A DNA stretch of 64,000 nucleotides from an uncultured Candidatus Melainabacteria bacterium (GTDB lineage: Bacteria; Cyanobacteriota; Vampirovibrionia; Gastranaerophilales; Gastranaerophilaceae): the NCBI GenBank assembly GCA_934700385.1, contig CAKUXO010000001.1:51117-115116 (forward strand), given 5' to 3'. Both the position numbers and the translations under genes were made by a program. Positions 1-8,247 of the stretch are shown here, piece by piece. Position 1 is the stretch's first letter; each line of letters starts with the position of its first letter. The notes beneath the pieces are model-generated. The model was not told the origin of the DNA. It was given only the letters and a program-made list of their open reading frames with translations, and did no database searches.

Positions 1-722
1 GGCAATTGGATATTTTCATCTTTATTAACGTAACCTTTAAATGTTATTATAGAAGATTTTTCAGGCGAATTTTTAACAATTTCAATTGAATGTTTAGAAC
101 TATCCTTATCTGTTAAAACTAATTCATTTATGATTGGAAGTTTGTATTCATCATTTTGAACAATCTCTGTTTTAGTTGCAAGGCTAGAGCGTTTAACTAA
201 AATTGAAGTAAAGTTATTGTTAACAATATAAGGTGTAATTGCTCTTGAATATGGCCACATATCCTCTTTCATCCAACATTGAGGATAAGGATTTTTATCT
301 ATAATAGAGTCATCAATATAGATTTTATTGATTTTTGTTGTGTCAAATTTGATTTTTTTCAATTTAGAAAATAAATCATAAAGGTCGCTATCTGTTAATA
401 ATGGGTCTGCGCCAAGTTTTATATAAAGATTGTTTGAATTATCTAAATATAAAATTGTTTCAAATTTATATTTTTCTCCTAAAGTTAAATAGCTTGCGCC
501 AAAAGTAAGAAGTTTTAAGGTGCTTGCAGGATTTAGAAGTTTTTGTTCATTTTTTTTGTATGCTATTTTTTGATTTGTGATATCTTTAGCAAAAATTGAA
601 ACTGTTGATTTTAATTCAAAATCAGAGTCTTTAATATAGCTTGAAATTTCGTTTGCTTTTGTTGATAAACTAAAGAAAAATAAAATTAAAACGACGAAAA
701 TATTTTTAATGTAATTTTTCAA
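1..722 (-). CDS. dacB: D-alanyl-D-alanine carboxypeptidase, PBP4/S13 family (partial)
   Basis: The C-terminal part lies beyond the left edge of the window; about 240 codons are visible. The start is TTG at 722, chosen because GAGG lies about 9 nt upstream inside the end of leuC and a signal peptide follows at once (KNYIKN then a hydrophobic run ending STKA). The segment NPASTLKLLT, near residues 65-75, has the Ser-x-x-Lys nucleophile motif in the context typical of peptidase S13 (PBP4/DacB). GADPLL further on matches the conserved G-x-DP-L strand of this family. It would trim peptidoglycan stem peptides in the periplasm. The SDN-like and KTG motifs cannot be checked because of the truncation. 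It is the last visible gene of a minus-strand run with leuC, its start sitting directly behind the leuC stop codon. Confidence 0.8.
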   Translation of the reverse strand, partial: MKNYIKNIFVVLILFFFSLSTKANEISSYIKDSDFELKSTVSIFAKDITNQKIAYKKNEQKLLNPASTLKLLTFGASYLTLGEKYKFETILYLDNSNNLYIKLGADPLLTDSDLYDLFSKLKKIKFDTTKINKIYIDDSIIDKNPYPQCWMKEDMWPYSRAITPYIVNNNFTSILVKRSSLATKTEIVQNDEYKLPIINELVLTDKDSSKHSIEIVKNSPEKSSIITFKGYVNKDENIQL

Positions 723-723
723 T

Positions 724-2001
724 TTATAATTCCTCAACACTTGCAATTCTTCCTTTAATAGCGCTCGCTGCGGCGATGTACGGGCTTGCTAAATATACTT
801 TTGAATTGATATCTCCCATTCTTCCAACAAAATTTCTGTTTGTGGTTGAAATGCAAACTTCGTTTGGTGCTAAAATGCCACAATGTCCACCAAGGCAAGG
901 GCCGCAAGTTGGTGTTGAAATTGCAACGTTTGCTTCAAGTAATGTTTGATAATATCCTAATTCTATTGATTTTAAGATGATATCTTGAGTTGCAGGAAAA
1001 ACAATTGCTCTAACTTTAGGATGAACTTTTCTTCCTTTAAAAATTTCAGCCGCCATTTTAATGTCTTCAAGTCTGCCATTTGTACAACTTCCGATTACTA
1101 CTTGGTCGATTTTAATGTTATCTTTTATGGCTTCTGAAATTGTGTGAGTGTTTTCAGGCAAACTTGGATAAGCGATTGTGGGTTCTATTTTTGATACATC
1201 ATATTTGATTATTCTTTCATAGTTTGCATTTTCATCACTTTTTAAAATCAAAGGTTCTCTTAAAGAACGGTTTTTAAGATATTCTAGGGTTATTTCATCT
1301 GGTTCAATTATTCCGTTTTTAGCGCCGGCTTCAATTGCCATATTGCAAATTGTAAAACGTCCGTCCATACTAAGGTTTCTTATAGCAGAACCAGTGAATT
1401 CAAGAGTTTTATATAATGCGCCATCAACTCCAATATCGCCAATTAAATGTAAAATTAAGTCTTTTGCAGTTGTGTATTTTGGCATTTCACCTTCAAAAAT
1501 AACTTTAATTGTTGAAGGAACTTTAAACCAAGTTGAACCTGATGCCATAGCGCAACCTAAATCGGTTGAACCGACTCCTGTTGAAAAAGCACCAAGAGCG
1601 CCATAAGTACAAGTGTGCGAATCTGCGCCTATAATTAAATCTCCCGCTGTTACAATACCTTTTTCAGGTAATAAGGCATGTTCAATTCCAACGGTGCCTG
1701 TATCAAATTTGTGTACTAAATCTTGTTCAAAAATGAAATCTCTAAGGATTTTAGCTTGAATAGCAGATTTAATATCTTTACAAGGAGTAAAATGATCAGG
1801 AACTAAAACAACTCGAGATTTATCAAAAACTGAATTTAACTTAAATTTTTTAAAAACCTCAATTGCAATAGGTCCTGTGATATCGTTTGCAAGCACAATG
1901 TCAATATTAGCTTCGATTAAATCTCCGGCTTGAACAAAATCTTTTTTAGAATGAAGTGCAAAGATTTTTTCAGTTATTGTCATTGGCTTTTTGAAATTCA
2001 T
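724..2001 (-). CDS. leuC: 3-isopropylmalate dehydratase, large subunit
   Basis: Isomerises 2- and 3-isopropylmalate in leucine biosynthesis; a [4Fe-4S] hydro-lyase of the aconitase superfamily. At 425 aa it has the length of the short LeuC (archaeal/clostridial) type rather than the about 465 aa enterobacterial type. The cluster-binding cysteines are visible in IGSCTNGR (about residue 305) and TPTCGPCLGGHCG (about 365-377). GADSHTCTYGALGAFSTG (about 125-143) is the aconitase-family substrate-binding segment. The first ATG is preferred over the in-frame Met7 because AAGGAAAAT precedes it. The small subunit leuD is not in the window. The gene follows a 60-residue Cys protein by one base. Homoaconitase is the main alternative for this subfamily. 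Confidence 0.92.
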   Translation of the reverse strand: MNFKKPMTITEKIFALHSKKDFVQAGDLIEANIDIVLANDITGPIAIEVFKKFKLNSVFDKSRVVLVPDHFTPCKDIKSAIQAKILRDFIFEQDLVHKFDTGTVGIEHALLPEKGIVTAGDLIIGADSHTCTYGALGAFSTGVGSTDLGCAMASGSTWFKVPSTIKVIFEGEMPKYTTAKDLILHLIGDIGVDGALYKTLEFTGSAIRNLSMDGRFTICNMAIEAGAKNGIIEPDEITLEYLKNRSLREPLILKSDENANYERIIKYDVSKIEPTIAYPSLPENTHTISEAIKDNIKIDQVVIGSCTNGRLEDIKMAAEIFKGRKVHPKVRAIVFPATQDIILKSIELGYYQTLLEANVAISTPTCGPCLGGHCGILAPNEVCISTTNRNFVGRMGDINSKVYLASPYIAAASAIKGRIASVEEL

Positions 2002-2002
2002 T

Positions 2003-2185
2003 TTATTTTCCTTGTTTTGCTTTGATATCTAAAATGTTGTTGTGTGCTATAACATAAGCTACACAAGTTTTTGTACTGTTAATCCACCAAGCGCAATCTT
2101 CTTGCAAGCAAACTTTATAGTCGCCTGTGCCGGCTGATAACAAAGGGCAATAGCTTATTTTCCTTTTAGGATTTGTTTCTGCCAT
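2003..2185 (-). CDS. Small four-cysteine protein, unknown function
   Basis: A 60-residue protein with cysteines at about positions 13, 26, 31 and 42 (SYCPLL, KVCLQEDCAWW, KTCVAY). The spacing resembles small bacterial proteins that bind a metal or Fe-S cluster, but I cannot assign a family. It has neither signal peptide nor membrane segment. AGGAG lies just upstream of the ATG. It lies 9 bp after the flavin oxidoreductase subunit and 1 bp before leuC, so co-transcription is very likely. An accessory role for one of those two Fe-S enzymes is possible but is inference only. Confidence 0.75.
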   Translation of the reverse strand: MAETNPKRKISYCPLLSAGTGDYKVCLQEDCAWWINSTKTCVAYVIAHNNILDIKAKQGK

Positions 2186-2194
2186 TTTAACTCC

Positions 2195-3055
2195 TTAAGC
2201 GTTAGCTTTTTCTAATTCTATACCTTGTTTGATGAGGTTACATTTTGTTTCGTCACATCTTTTTTCTTCTGATTTATAAATTCTTGTTCTGTTGATTACT
2301 TCATCAAAATCGATTTGATGAGCGTCAAAATCAGGTCCATCAACACAAGCAAATTTAACTTTTCCGCCAACTGTTAATCTGCAAGCGCCACACATGCCTG
2401 TACCGTCAACCATAATTGGGTTCATTGAAGCTTCTGTTTTAATTCCATAAGGACGAGTTAACTCTGCAACTGCTCTCATCATAGGCATTGGACCTACTGC
2501 GATAACGTAATCAACTTTTTTAGAATCTATTATTTCTTTTGCAACTTGAGTTGTGAAACCTTTTGTTCCGTAAGAACCATCGTCTGTTGTAATATGAAGT
2601 TCGCTACAAGCATTTTTCATTTTATCTTCCCAGAAGATTAATTCTTTTGTTCTTGCGCCCATAACCATGTGAACTTCGTTTCCGGCTTCTTTAAAGGCTT
2701 TTGCAATTAAATAACAAGGTGCTGCGCCATAACCACCGGCAACACAAATTACTCTGCCATATTTTTCAATATGGGTTGGAACACCTAAAGGTCCAACGAT
2801 ATCTTCAATACAATCGCCAACATCAAGAGTAGCAAGTTTTTTAGTTGTATAACCAACTGCCATATAAACAATTGTTAAAATTTCATTTTGTCTATCATAA
2901 TCTGCAATTGTTAGAGGAATTCTTTCAGAATTTTTATCTGTTCTTAAGATGATAAATTGTCCTGCTTTAGCGTTTTTTGTTATGAAAGGGGCTTTGATTT
3001 TAATTTCATATTGATTTTTACATAGCTCTTTTTTATAAAGAATTTCGTATCCCAT
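2195..3055 (-). CDS. Ferredoxin-NADP reductase alpha-type subunit (NfnA/SudB/PyrK-like), FAD and 2Fe-2S
   Basis: Carries electrons between NAD(P)H, FAD and a [2Fe-2S] cluster. The N-terminal ferredoxin-reductase beta barrel includes AGQFIILR and RIPLTIADYD (about 30-60), where FAD binds. A nucleotide-binding segment follows at about 105 (VCVAGGYGAAPCYLIAKAF). The C-terminal MVDGTGMCGACRLTVGG...FACVDGPDFDAH is the cluster signature of the NfnA/SudB family. The start is ATG at 3055, because GGAGGAATCTATAAAA lies directly ahead; an upstream in-frame TTG is itself part of that ribosome-binding site. The usual partner (NfnB/GltA-like flavoprotein) is not adjacent and not in the window. PyrK, the dihydroorotate dehydrogenase electron subunit, is the nearest alternative, but the C-terminus fits NfnA better. 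Confidence 0.85.
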   Translation of the reverse strand: MGYEILYKKELCKNQYEIKIKAPFITKNAKAGQFIILRTDKNSERIPLTIADYDRQNEILTIVYMAVGYTTKKLATLDVGDCIEDIVGPLGVPTHIEKYGRVICVAGGYGAAPCYLIAKAFKEAGNEVHMVMGARTKELIFWEDKMKNACSELHITTDDGSYGTKGFTTQVAKEIIDSKKVDYVIAVGPMPMMRAVAELTRPYGIKTEASMNPIMVDGTGMCGACRLTVGGKVKFACVDGPDFDAHQIDFDEVINRTRIYKSEEKRCDETKCNLIKQGIELEKANA

Positions 3056-3166
3056 TTTTATAGATTCCTCCAATTGTTTAGATTACTTTAACTAAGAATA
3101 TATTATAGCAAAAATTATGCTTTGTCACTTTTTTACATTTTGTTAATGGATAGCTGTTTGAATATT

Positions 3167-3658
3167 TTATACTATATATTTTTCTAAAATCAGCTTTTTT
3201 AATGCCTTAGCATGAATTGCACTTGGTTCTATTTCTAAAACTTTTTCAAGATAGATAAGGGCTTCATGGTATTTTGCAACTTTTTTATATGCGGCAGCAA
3301 GCGCAAAAAGTGCGTCAATAAACTTTTCATCATAAGAAATTGCAATTTTTAAATCTTCAATTGCTTTTTCAATTTCTTGCTTATTTGAATTAGGGTTTTC
3401 TAAAATGATTTTTGATTTATTGTAATATGCGTCAATCATTTTAGGATTTAATTGAATAGCTTTTGTATAATCAAGCATAGCTTCATTAAAATTAGATAAT
3501 GCGTGATATGCAACTGCTCTATAAAAATATGAAATTTCCCAATCTTTTTTAAGTTCAATAGATTTATTTATAAATTCAATGGCTTCAATATATTTTCCCT
3601 CTTGAATTTTATAAATACCTTCATCTATAAGCCTTTTATATTCTTCTTTTTCAGACAT
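3167..3658 (-). CDS. Tetratricopeptide repeat protein
   Basis: The 163 residues are almost entirely TPR helices. At least four repeats of about 34 residues are visible, with the usual small/large residue pattern (YFYRAVAYHALSNFNEAMLDYTKAI, ALFALAAAYKKVAKYHEALIYLEKVLEI). No signal peptide is present, so it is probably a cytoplasmic protein-protein interaction scaffold. AAGGAT upstream of the ATG supports the start. It is separated from the next minus-strand gene by about 110 bp and is probably transcribed alone. The partner and process are unknown. Confidence 0.85.
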   Translation of the reverse strand: MSEKEEYKRLIDEGIYKIQEGKYIEAIEFINKSIELKKDWEISYFYRAVAYHALSNFNEAMLDYTKAIQLNPKMIDAYYNKSKIILENPNSNKQEIEKAIEDLKIAISYDEKFIDALFALAAAYKKVAKYHEALIYLEKVLEIEPSAIHAKALKKLILEKYIV

Positions 3659-3793
3659 CTTTTATCCTTTTAAAAATAATTTATATAACATTTTAACATA
3701 TATTAAAAAATCTTGAATAATTGTAAAAAATGTTATACAATTAAGAAAAATAAGTGTGTTGTATAGGAAAATATATAGAAAGTAAGGTGCAAT

Positions 3794-4087
3794 ATGGCAA
3801 TTCATCCAATTCAAGCGTTTAATGCTATGCCAACAAAGAAAAAGGCTGCCGTTATTGGGGGCGCTGCTGTAGCAGCTGCTGTTGTAGCTAGTGGTGCTTT
3901 AGCTTATAGCAAAGGTAAAAGCGCAATTCCTGAAACAATTGAAAATTCAAAAGTTCTTCAAAGAACAGGAATTGCTTTGAAAGAGGGCTATAAAAAATTA
4001 GCTGGTTCTGTTGTTGAAACTTTTAAATCAATTCCAGCTAAAGTTTCAAATGCTTTTCATAAAGCTGAAAATGTAGAAAAAGCATAA
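3794..4087 (+). CDS. Small Ala-rich protein with one hydrophobic segment, unknown
   Basis: The 97 residues have a strongly Ala/Val-rich hydrophobic stretch at about 18-38 (AAVIGGAAVAAAVVASGALAY) flanked by lysines. An amphipathic, Lys-rich C-terminal half follows. No known family is recognised. AAGGTGCAAT precedes the ATG, and a strong terminator follows at 4108-4140, so this is a single-gene transcript. Other proteins of the window (23737-24366 and the truncated one at 63460) also carry Ala/Gly-rich hydrophobic stretches and no signal peptide; whether they are related is open. Confidence 0.75.
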   Translation: MAIHPIQAFNAMPTKKKAAVIGGAAVAAAVVASGALAYSKGKSAIPETIENSKVLQRTGIALKEGYKKLAGSVVETFKSIPAKVSNAFHKAENVEKA

Positions 4088-4107
4088 AATAAAAATAATT
4101 AGTTTTT

Positions 4108-4140
4108 AAACACATCCTTTTAAAAAAAAGGATGTGTTTT
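4108..4140 (+). terminator. Rho-independent terminator
   Basis: A perfect 14-bp stem (AAACACATCCTTTT / AAAAGGATGTGTTT) with a loop of four A residues ends in TTTT. It lies 21 bp after the small Ala-rich gene and before the DXS-like gene. Confidence 0.85.
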
Positions 4141-4152
4141 AGTATATAATAA

Positions 4153-4191
4153 AATTAAGTTTAAGAATTAAGTTTAAGAATTAAGTTTAAG
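4153..4191 (+). repeat. Three perfect 13-bp tandem repeats overlapping a ribosome-binding site
   Basis: The unit AATTAAGTTTAAG occurs three times without a mismatch or gap. The end of the third copy supplies the AAG of the AAGGAG Shine-Dalgarno sequence of the following gene. Confidence 0.95.
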
Positions 4192-4199
4192 GAGTGAAA

Positions 4200-5948
4200 A
4201 TGAGTATTGTAGAAAAAATTAATTCACCTGATGATTTAAAAAATTTATCTTATGATGAGATGAATGTTTTAGCTGATGAAATCAGAAAAGGAATAATAAA
4301 TCGTGTTAATCATATAGGTGGACACTTGGGGCCTGATTTAGGTATTGTTGAAGCAACAATTGCTATGCACTATGTTTTTAATTCACCTAAAGATAAATTT
4401 GTTTTCGATGTTTCACATCAAATGTATCCTCATAAAATTTTAACAGGAAGAAAACACGGCTTTTTTGATAATGAAAGACTTTTTGAAATAAATGGCTATT
4501 CAAATCCTTTAGAATCTGAACACGATAACTTTGTTATTGGCCACACTTCAACTTCTGTTTCATTGGCTTGTGGTTTAGCAAAAGCAAGAGATATCAAAAA
4601 AGAAAAATTTAACGTTATAGCCCTAATTGGTGATGGCTCTTTATCTGGTGGTGAAGCGTTTGAGGGGTTAGATAATGCCGCTATGTTAAATTCTAATTTT
4701 ATTGTTATTGTTAATGATAACGAAATGTCTATTGCAAAAAATCAAGGCGGTTTATATTCAAACTTAAAAAAACTTAGAGAAACAAAAGGCGAAGCTAAAG
4801 ATAATTATTTTAAAACCCTTGGTTTTGAATATATCTATCTTGAAGAAGGAAACAACATTAAAGCTCTAATTGAAACTTTTGATAAAATTAAAGATTTTGA
4901 TAAACCGATTGTTGTTCATATCCACACTCTAAAAGGAAAAGGTTATAAACCGGCTGAAACTCAAAAAGAACGCTATCATTGGCAACTAAGCGGATTTTTG
5001 GGTAATGAAAATACTCCTATATCAAATGAAGAAACTTATGAATCTCTTACAGTTGATTTTCTTTTAGACAAAAAACAAAAAGGTGAACCTGTTGTTGCAA
5101 TTTGTCCTGCCACTCCTGGGGCAGTTGGTTTTAGCCAAGATTTTAGAGATAAAATGGGCGAAAATTATGTTGATACTGCAATAGCTGAAGAACACGCAGT
5201 TGCTTTTGCTTCTTCTTTAGCTTATGGCGGGGCAAAGCCTGTTTTGGCGGTTTTAAGCTCATTTATTCAAAGAACATACGATCAACTATCTCAAGATTTA
5301 GCTTTAAACAATTCTTCGGCTGTGATTTTGGTTTATTGGGGCGCAATTAGCCCAGCAGATTGCACACATCTTGGGGTTTTTGATATTCCTTTAATTTCAA
5401 ATATTCCAAATATTGTTCATTTGAATCCAACAAATAAAGAAGAATATCTTAAAATGTTAAATTGGGCTTATGAACAAAATGAACACCCTGTTGTAATTAG
5501 AGTTCCTTTTGGAGAAGTAAAAGAAACAAAAATTGAAGATAAAACAGATTATTCAATTTTAAATAAGTTTAAAACAATTGAAAAAGGTGAAAAAGTTGCA
5601 ATTTTAGGATTAGGTAATTTCTTTGACTTAGCTTGTGAAGTTAAAGAAACTTTAAAGAAAAATAATATTAATGCTACTTTAATTAATCCTTGTTTTGCAA
5701 CGGGAGTTGATAAAGAAATTCTTGAAGAATTGAAAAACAATCATCAAATAGTTGTTACCTTAGAAGATGGTGTTTTAGACGGTGGTTTTGGTGAAAAAAT
5801 TTCAAGATTTTATTCAACAAGTGATATGAAAGTTTTGAATTTTGGTGCTAAAAAAGAATTTTCAGATAGAGTGTCGTTAAATGAACTATATGAAAAATAT
5901 CACTTAAAAGCTGAACTTATTGTTAAAGATATTTTAGATTTAATGTAA
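4200..5948 (+). CDS. 1-deoxy-D-xylulose-5-phosphate synthase-like thiamine-diphosphate enzyme
   Basis: A transketolase-superfamily enzyme closest to DXS, 582 aa against about 620 for standard DXS. Visible landmarks in order: DVSHQMYPHKILTGR and GHTSTSVSLACG (N-terminal third); the ThDP/Mg motif GDGSLSGGEAFEGLDNA...NDNEMSIA (about 145-180); the proton-relay AIAEEHAVAFASSLAYGG (about 330); and THLGVFD, VIRVPFG near 395 and 435. Where DXS has an invariant D-R-x-G before the G-x-D-G-x-TH segment, this protein reads YWGAISPADCTH, so the substrate-contacting Arg is lost. ATG at 4200 is used, because AAGGAG ends immediately before an upstream GTG (4194). True DXS for isoprenoids, or a paralogue with another acceptor, are both possible. 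It is a single-gene unit between terminators. Confidence 0.75.
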   Translation: MSIVEKINSPDDLKNLSYDEMNVLADEIRKGIINRVNHIGGHLGPDLGIVEATIAMHYVFNSPKDKFVFDVSHQMYPHKILTGRKHGFFDNERLFEINGYSNPLESEHDNFVIGHTSTSVSLACGLAKARDIKKEKFNVIALIGDGSLSGGEAFEGLDNAAMLNSNFIVIVNDNEMSIAKNQGGLYSNLKKLRETKGEAKDNYFKTLGFEYIYLEEGNNIKALIETFDKIKDFDKPIVVHIHTLKGKGYKPAETQKERYHWQLSGFLGNENTPISNEETYESLTVDFLLDKKQKGEPVVAICPATPGAVGFSQDFRDKMGENYVDTAIAEEHAVAFASSLAYGGAKPVLAVLSSFIQRTYDQLSQDLALNNSSAVILVYWGAISPADCTHLGVFDIPLISNIPNIVHLNPTNKEEYLKMLNWAYEQNEHPVVIRVPFGEVKETKIEDKTDYSILNKFKTIEKGEKVAILGLGNFFDLACEVKETLKKNNINATLINPCFATGVDKEILEELKNNHQIVVTLEDGVLDGGFGEKISRFYSTSDMKVLNFGAKKEFSDRVSLNELYEKYHLKAELIVKDILDLM

Positions 5949-5981
5949 ATTTAATGTAAAACCATTCTTCATTCTTAAATT

Positions 5982-6013
5982 AAAAGCACTTGGGTTATTA
6001 TCCAAGTGCTTTT
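5982..6013. terminator. Bidirectional terminator between convergent genes
   Basis: A 12-bp stem (AAAAGCACTTGG / CCAAGTGCTTTT) with an 8-nt loop. The T run continues on the plus side and the A run gives a U tract for minus-strand transcripts. It separates the DXS-like gene from the penicillin-binding protein. Confidence 0.85.
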
Positions 6014-6034
6014 TTTTGATAAATAAAATTATAA

Positions 6035-8140
6035 TTAAACCCCAGGAAGTGGAATTGAAGCCTTTTCATCATCATATTCAATTAAATTAGATGAAGAAGT
6101 GTCAAATTGTTTTTGTGGTTTAGATGGTTTTTGTTGATTAATTTGATTTTGATTAGTTTTTGGTTTTAATTTAAGATTTTCTTCTTGAACTTGAGTTTTG
6201 TCATTAGCTTTGTTATCAGCCTCTTTTTCTTCTGTTTCATCAACATTTTCGTTAACATCTTCAATTTTAATTGGGCTTAGAGTATTTGAACCGTTAAGTT
6301 TTGGATAATCAAATACGCTTGTTGGGAAGTTTTTAATTGCAACTTTCATATAATCAGCAAAAATTCTTGCAGGCATGGCACCCCCTGTAATCCCCGGAAG
6401 TTTTGAATTGTTATCGTTTCCAACCCAAACTCCTGTTACAATATCTGGTGTAAAACCAACAAACCAAGCGTCACGATAATCGTTTGTTGTACCTGTTTTA
6501 CCTGCTATATTTTGAGCAATATTTGCTGCTTTACCTGTTCCTATTTCAACAACTTTTCTAAGCATATAAGTCATGCCTGCGGCTGTTTCAAAGTTAATTA
6601 CTTTAACAATTTTAGGGCCTGAATTTTCATAAATTGTAACTCCTCTGGAGTTTTCAACCCTTTCAACGCTATATGGGCGAACCCTGTAACCGCCATTTGC
6701 AAAAGCGCCATAGGCAACTGCCATATCATAAAGTTTAACACCATTTGAACCAAGGGCAATTGTCATATCGTTTGCTAAAGGTGTTGTAATTCCCATTTCT
6801 TTTGCGGTTTGAATAACGGCATCTACCCCAGATTTTTTAATTAATCTAACGGCAGCAACGTTGGATGAAATTGCTAAGGCTTGCCAAATGGTGATTTTAC
6901 CTCTATATTTTTTACCATAGTTTTTAGGTGACCAATCTTGAATTGTTAAAGGTGTGTCTTCAATTATGTTATCTACGCCAACACCTTGTTGCAGGGCAGT
7001 TGCATAAACAAATGGTTTAAAAGAAGAACCAGATGGTCTTATTGCTTTTGAAACCCTGTCATATTGACTTTGTTCATAGTTTTTACCACCGATATAAGCA
7101 TAAATTCTTCCTGTTGTAGGTGAGAAAGAAAATAGCGCAACTTGATTAGCAGGTTTTGTTAAACCGGCTTTTGAAAGAGCAGAAGTTGCAACGTTTTGCG
7201 CAGCATTTTGAGATTTATAATCAAGAGTTGTGTAAATCTTTAAGCCGCCTTGAGAAATTTCTTGTTCTTCAAAACCAATGTTTTTAAGTTCATTTAAAAC
7301 AAAGTCTATGAAATATGGCGCTTTGTTATATGAATAAATCCTTGGTTTATTTGATAACGAGAGCCCCTCCTTTTGAGCCTTAAGCATTTGATCTTCTGTA
7401 ATAAATTTATTACGATACATTTTTCTCAAAACTTGATTTCTTCTTTTTAATCCTGCTTTTTTATTAGCAAAAGGAGAATAAATTGAAGGTGCTTGAGGTA
7501 AGCCCGCAATAAGGGCTTGTTCAGCTAGTGTTAATTGAGATAAATCTTTATCAAAGAAAGTTTTAGCTGCACTTGAAACCCCATAAACCCCAGAACCAAG
7601 ATAAACAGAGTTTAAATACATTTCTAAAATTTCATCTTTTGAAATAGTTTTTTCAATTCTATGAGCAATAATTAATTCTTTAATTTTTCTATCAAAAGTT
7701 CTTTCATTTGATAAGAAAAGAATTCTTGCAAGCTGTTGAGTTATTGTTGAAGCCCCTTGTTTAACTTCGCCTGAAGCTATGTTTGTAAGGGTAGATCTTA
7801 TCATACCAACTGTATCAAACCCACGGTGATGATAAAAATTCTTGTCTTCTGTTGCAATAATTGCCTTTTTAAGGTAATCAGGAATTTTATCAATTGAAAC
7901 TTTTTCAAATTTAAAAGCAGTGAAAGTTTTAATAACTTCGCCATCTGCCGAGTATATTGTTGTAACAGGGTTTGGTTTAATATCTTCAAAGTTTGAAATA
8001 GGTGGTAAACTTGCAAGATAAATATTAAACGCTGCAATTGCCGCTAAAACGGCTGAAACTCCCATTGAAAAAAGACATAAGAAAATGTTTCTTTTCTTTG
8101 GTCCTTTTTTTGTAATTCTTTTTCTTCTAACACTATTCAT
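6035..8140 (-). CDS. Class A penicillin-binding protein (PBP1A-type glycosyltransferase/transpeptidase)
   Basis: A bifunctional peptidoglycan polymerase anchored in the inner membrane; 701 aa. A basic N-terminus and a membrane segment lie at about 17-45. The GT51 domain has ATEDKNFYHHRGFD with the catalytic Glu (about 96-108) and GASTITQQLAR (about 133). The transpeptidase has Ser372-x-x-Lys in SGSSFKPF, ISSNVAAV as the second motif, and AGKTGTTNDYRDAWF as KTG. The C-terminal 80 residues are a Gln/Lys/Asn-rich, probably disordered tail. No Shine-Dalgarno sequence is visible; an AT-rich -10-like element (TATAAA) sits just ahead of the ATG. The gene stands alone. Confidence 0.93.
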   Translation of the reverse strand: MNSVRRKRITKKGPKKRNIFLCLFSMGVSAVLAAIAAFNIYLASLPPISNFEDIKPNPVTTIYSADGEVIKTFTAFKFEKVSIDKIPDYLKKAIIATEDKNFYHHRGFDTVGMIRSTLTNIASGEVKQGASTITQQLARILFLSNERTFDRKIKELIIAHRIEKTISKDEILEMYLNSVYLGSGVYGVSSAAKTFFDKDLSQLTLAEQALIAGLPQAPSIYSPFANKKAGLKRRNQVLRKMYRNKFITEDQMLKAQKEGLSLSNKPRIYSYNKAPYFIDFVLNELKNIGFEEQEISQGGLKIYTTLDYKSQNAAQNVATSALSKAGLTKPANQVALFSFSPTTGRIYAYIGGKNYEQSQYDRVSKAIRPSGSSFKPFVYATALQQGVGVDNIIEDTPLTIQDWSPKNYGKKYRGKITIWQALAISSNVAAVRLIKKSGVDAVIQTAKEMGITTPLANDMTIALGSNGVKLYDMAVAYGAFANGGYRVRPYSVERVENSRGVTIYENSGPKIVKVINFETAAGMTYMLRKVVEIGTGKAANIAQNIAGKTGTTNDYRDAWFVGFTPDIVTGVWVGNDNNSKLPGITGGAMPARIFADYMKVAIKNFPTSVFDYPKLNGSNTLSPIKIEDVNENVDETEEKEADNKANDKTQVQEENLKLKPKTNQNQINQQKPSKPQKQFDTSSSNLIEYDDEKASIPLPGV

Positions 8141-8232
8141 ACCGATATTTTATAGTAAACATGAAAGAAAAGGCAATAATTTAGAAAAATTAACATATTA
8201 TAACAAATATTTCTTTTATTTTATAATTAATC

Positions 8233-8241
8233 TGATAGAAT
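8233..8241 (+). promoter_or_regulatory. Extended -10 promoter for tatD, leaderless
   Basis: TGATAGAAT has a TGn element and a -10 hexamer TAGAAT at 8236-8241. The expected start of transcription, 7 nt after it, is the A of the ATG at 8248. No Shine-Dalgarno sequence precedes the gene. Confidence 0.6.
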
Positions 8242-8247
8242 AATATT

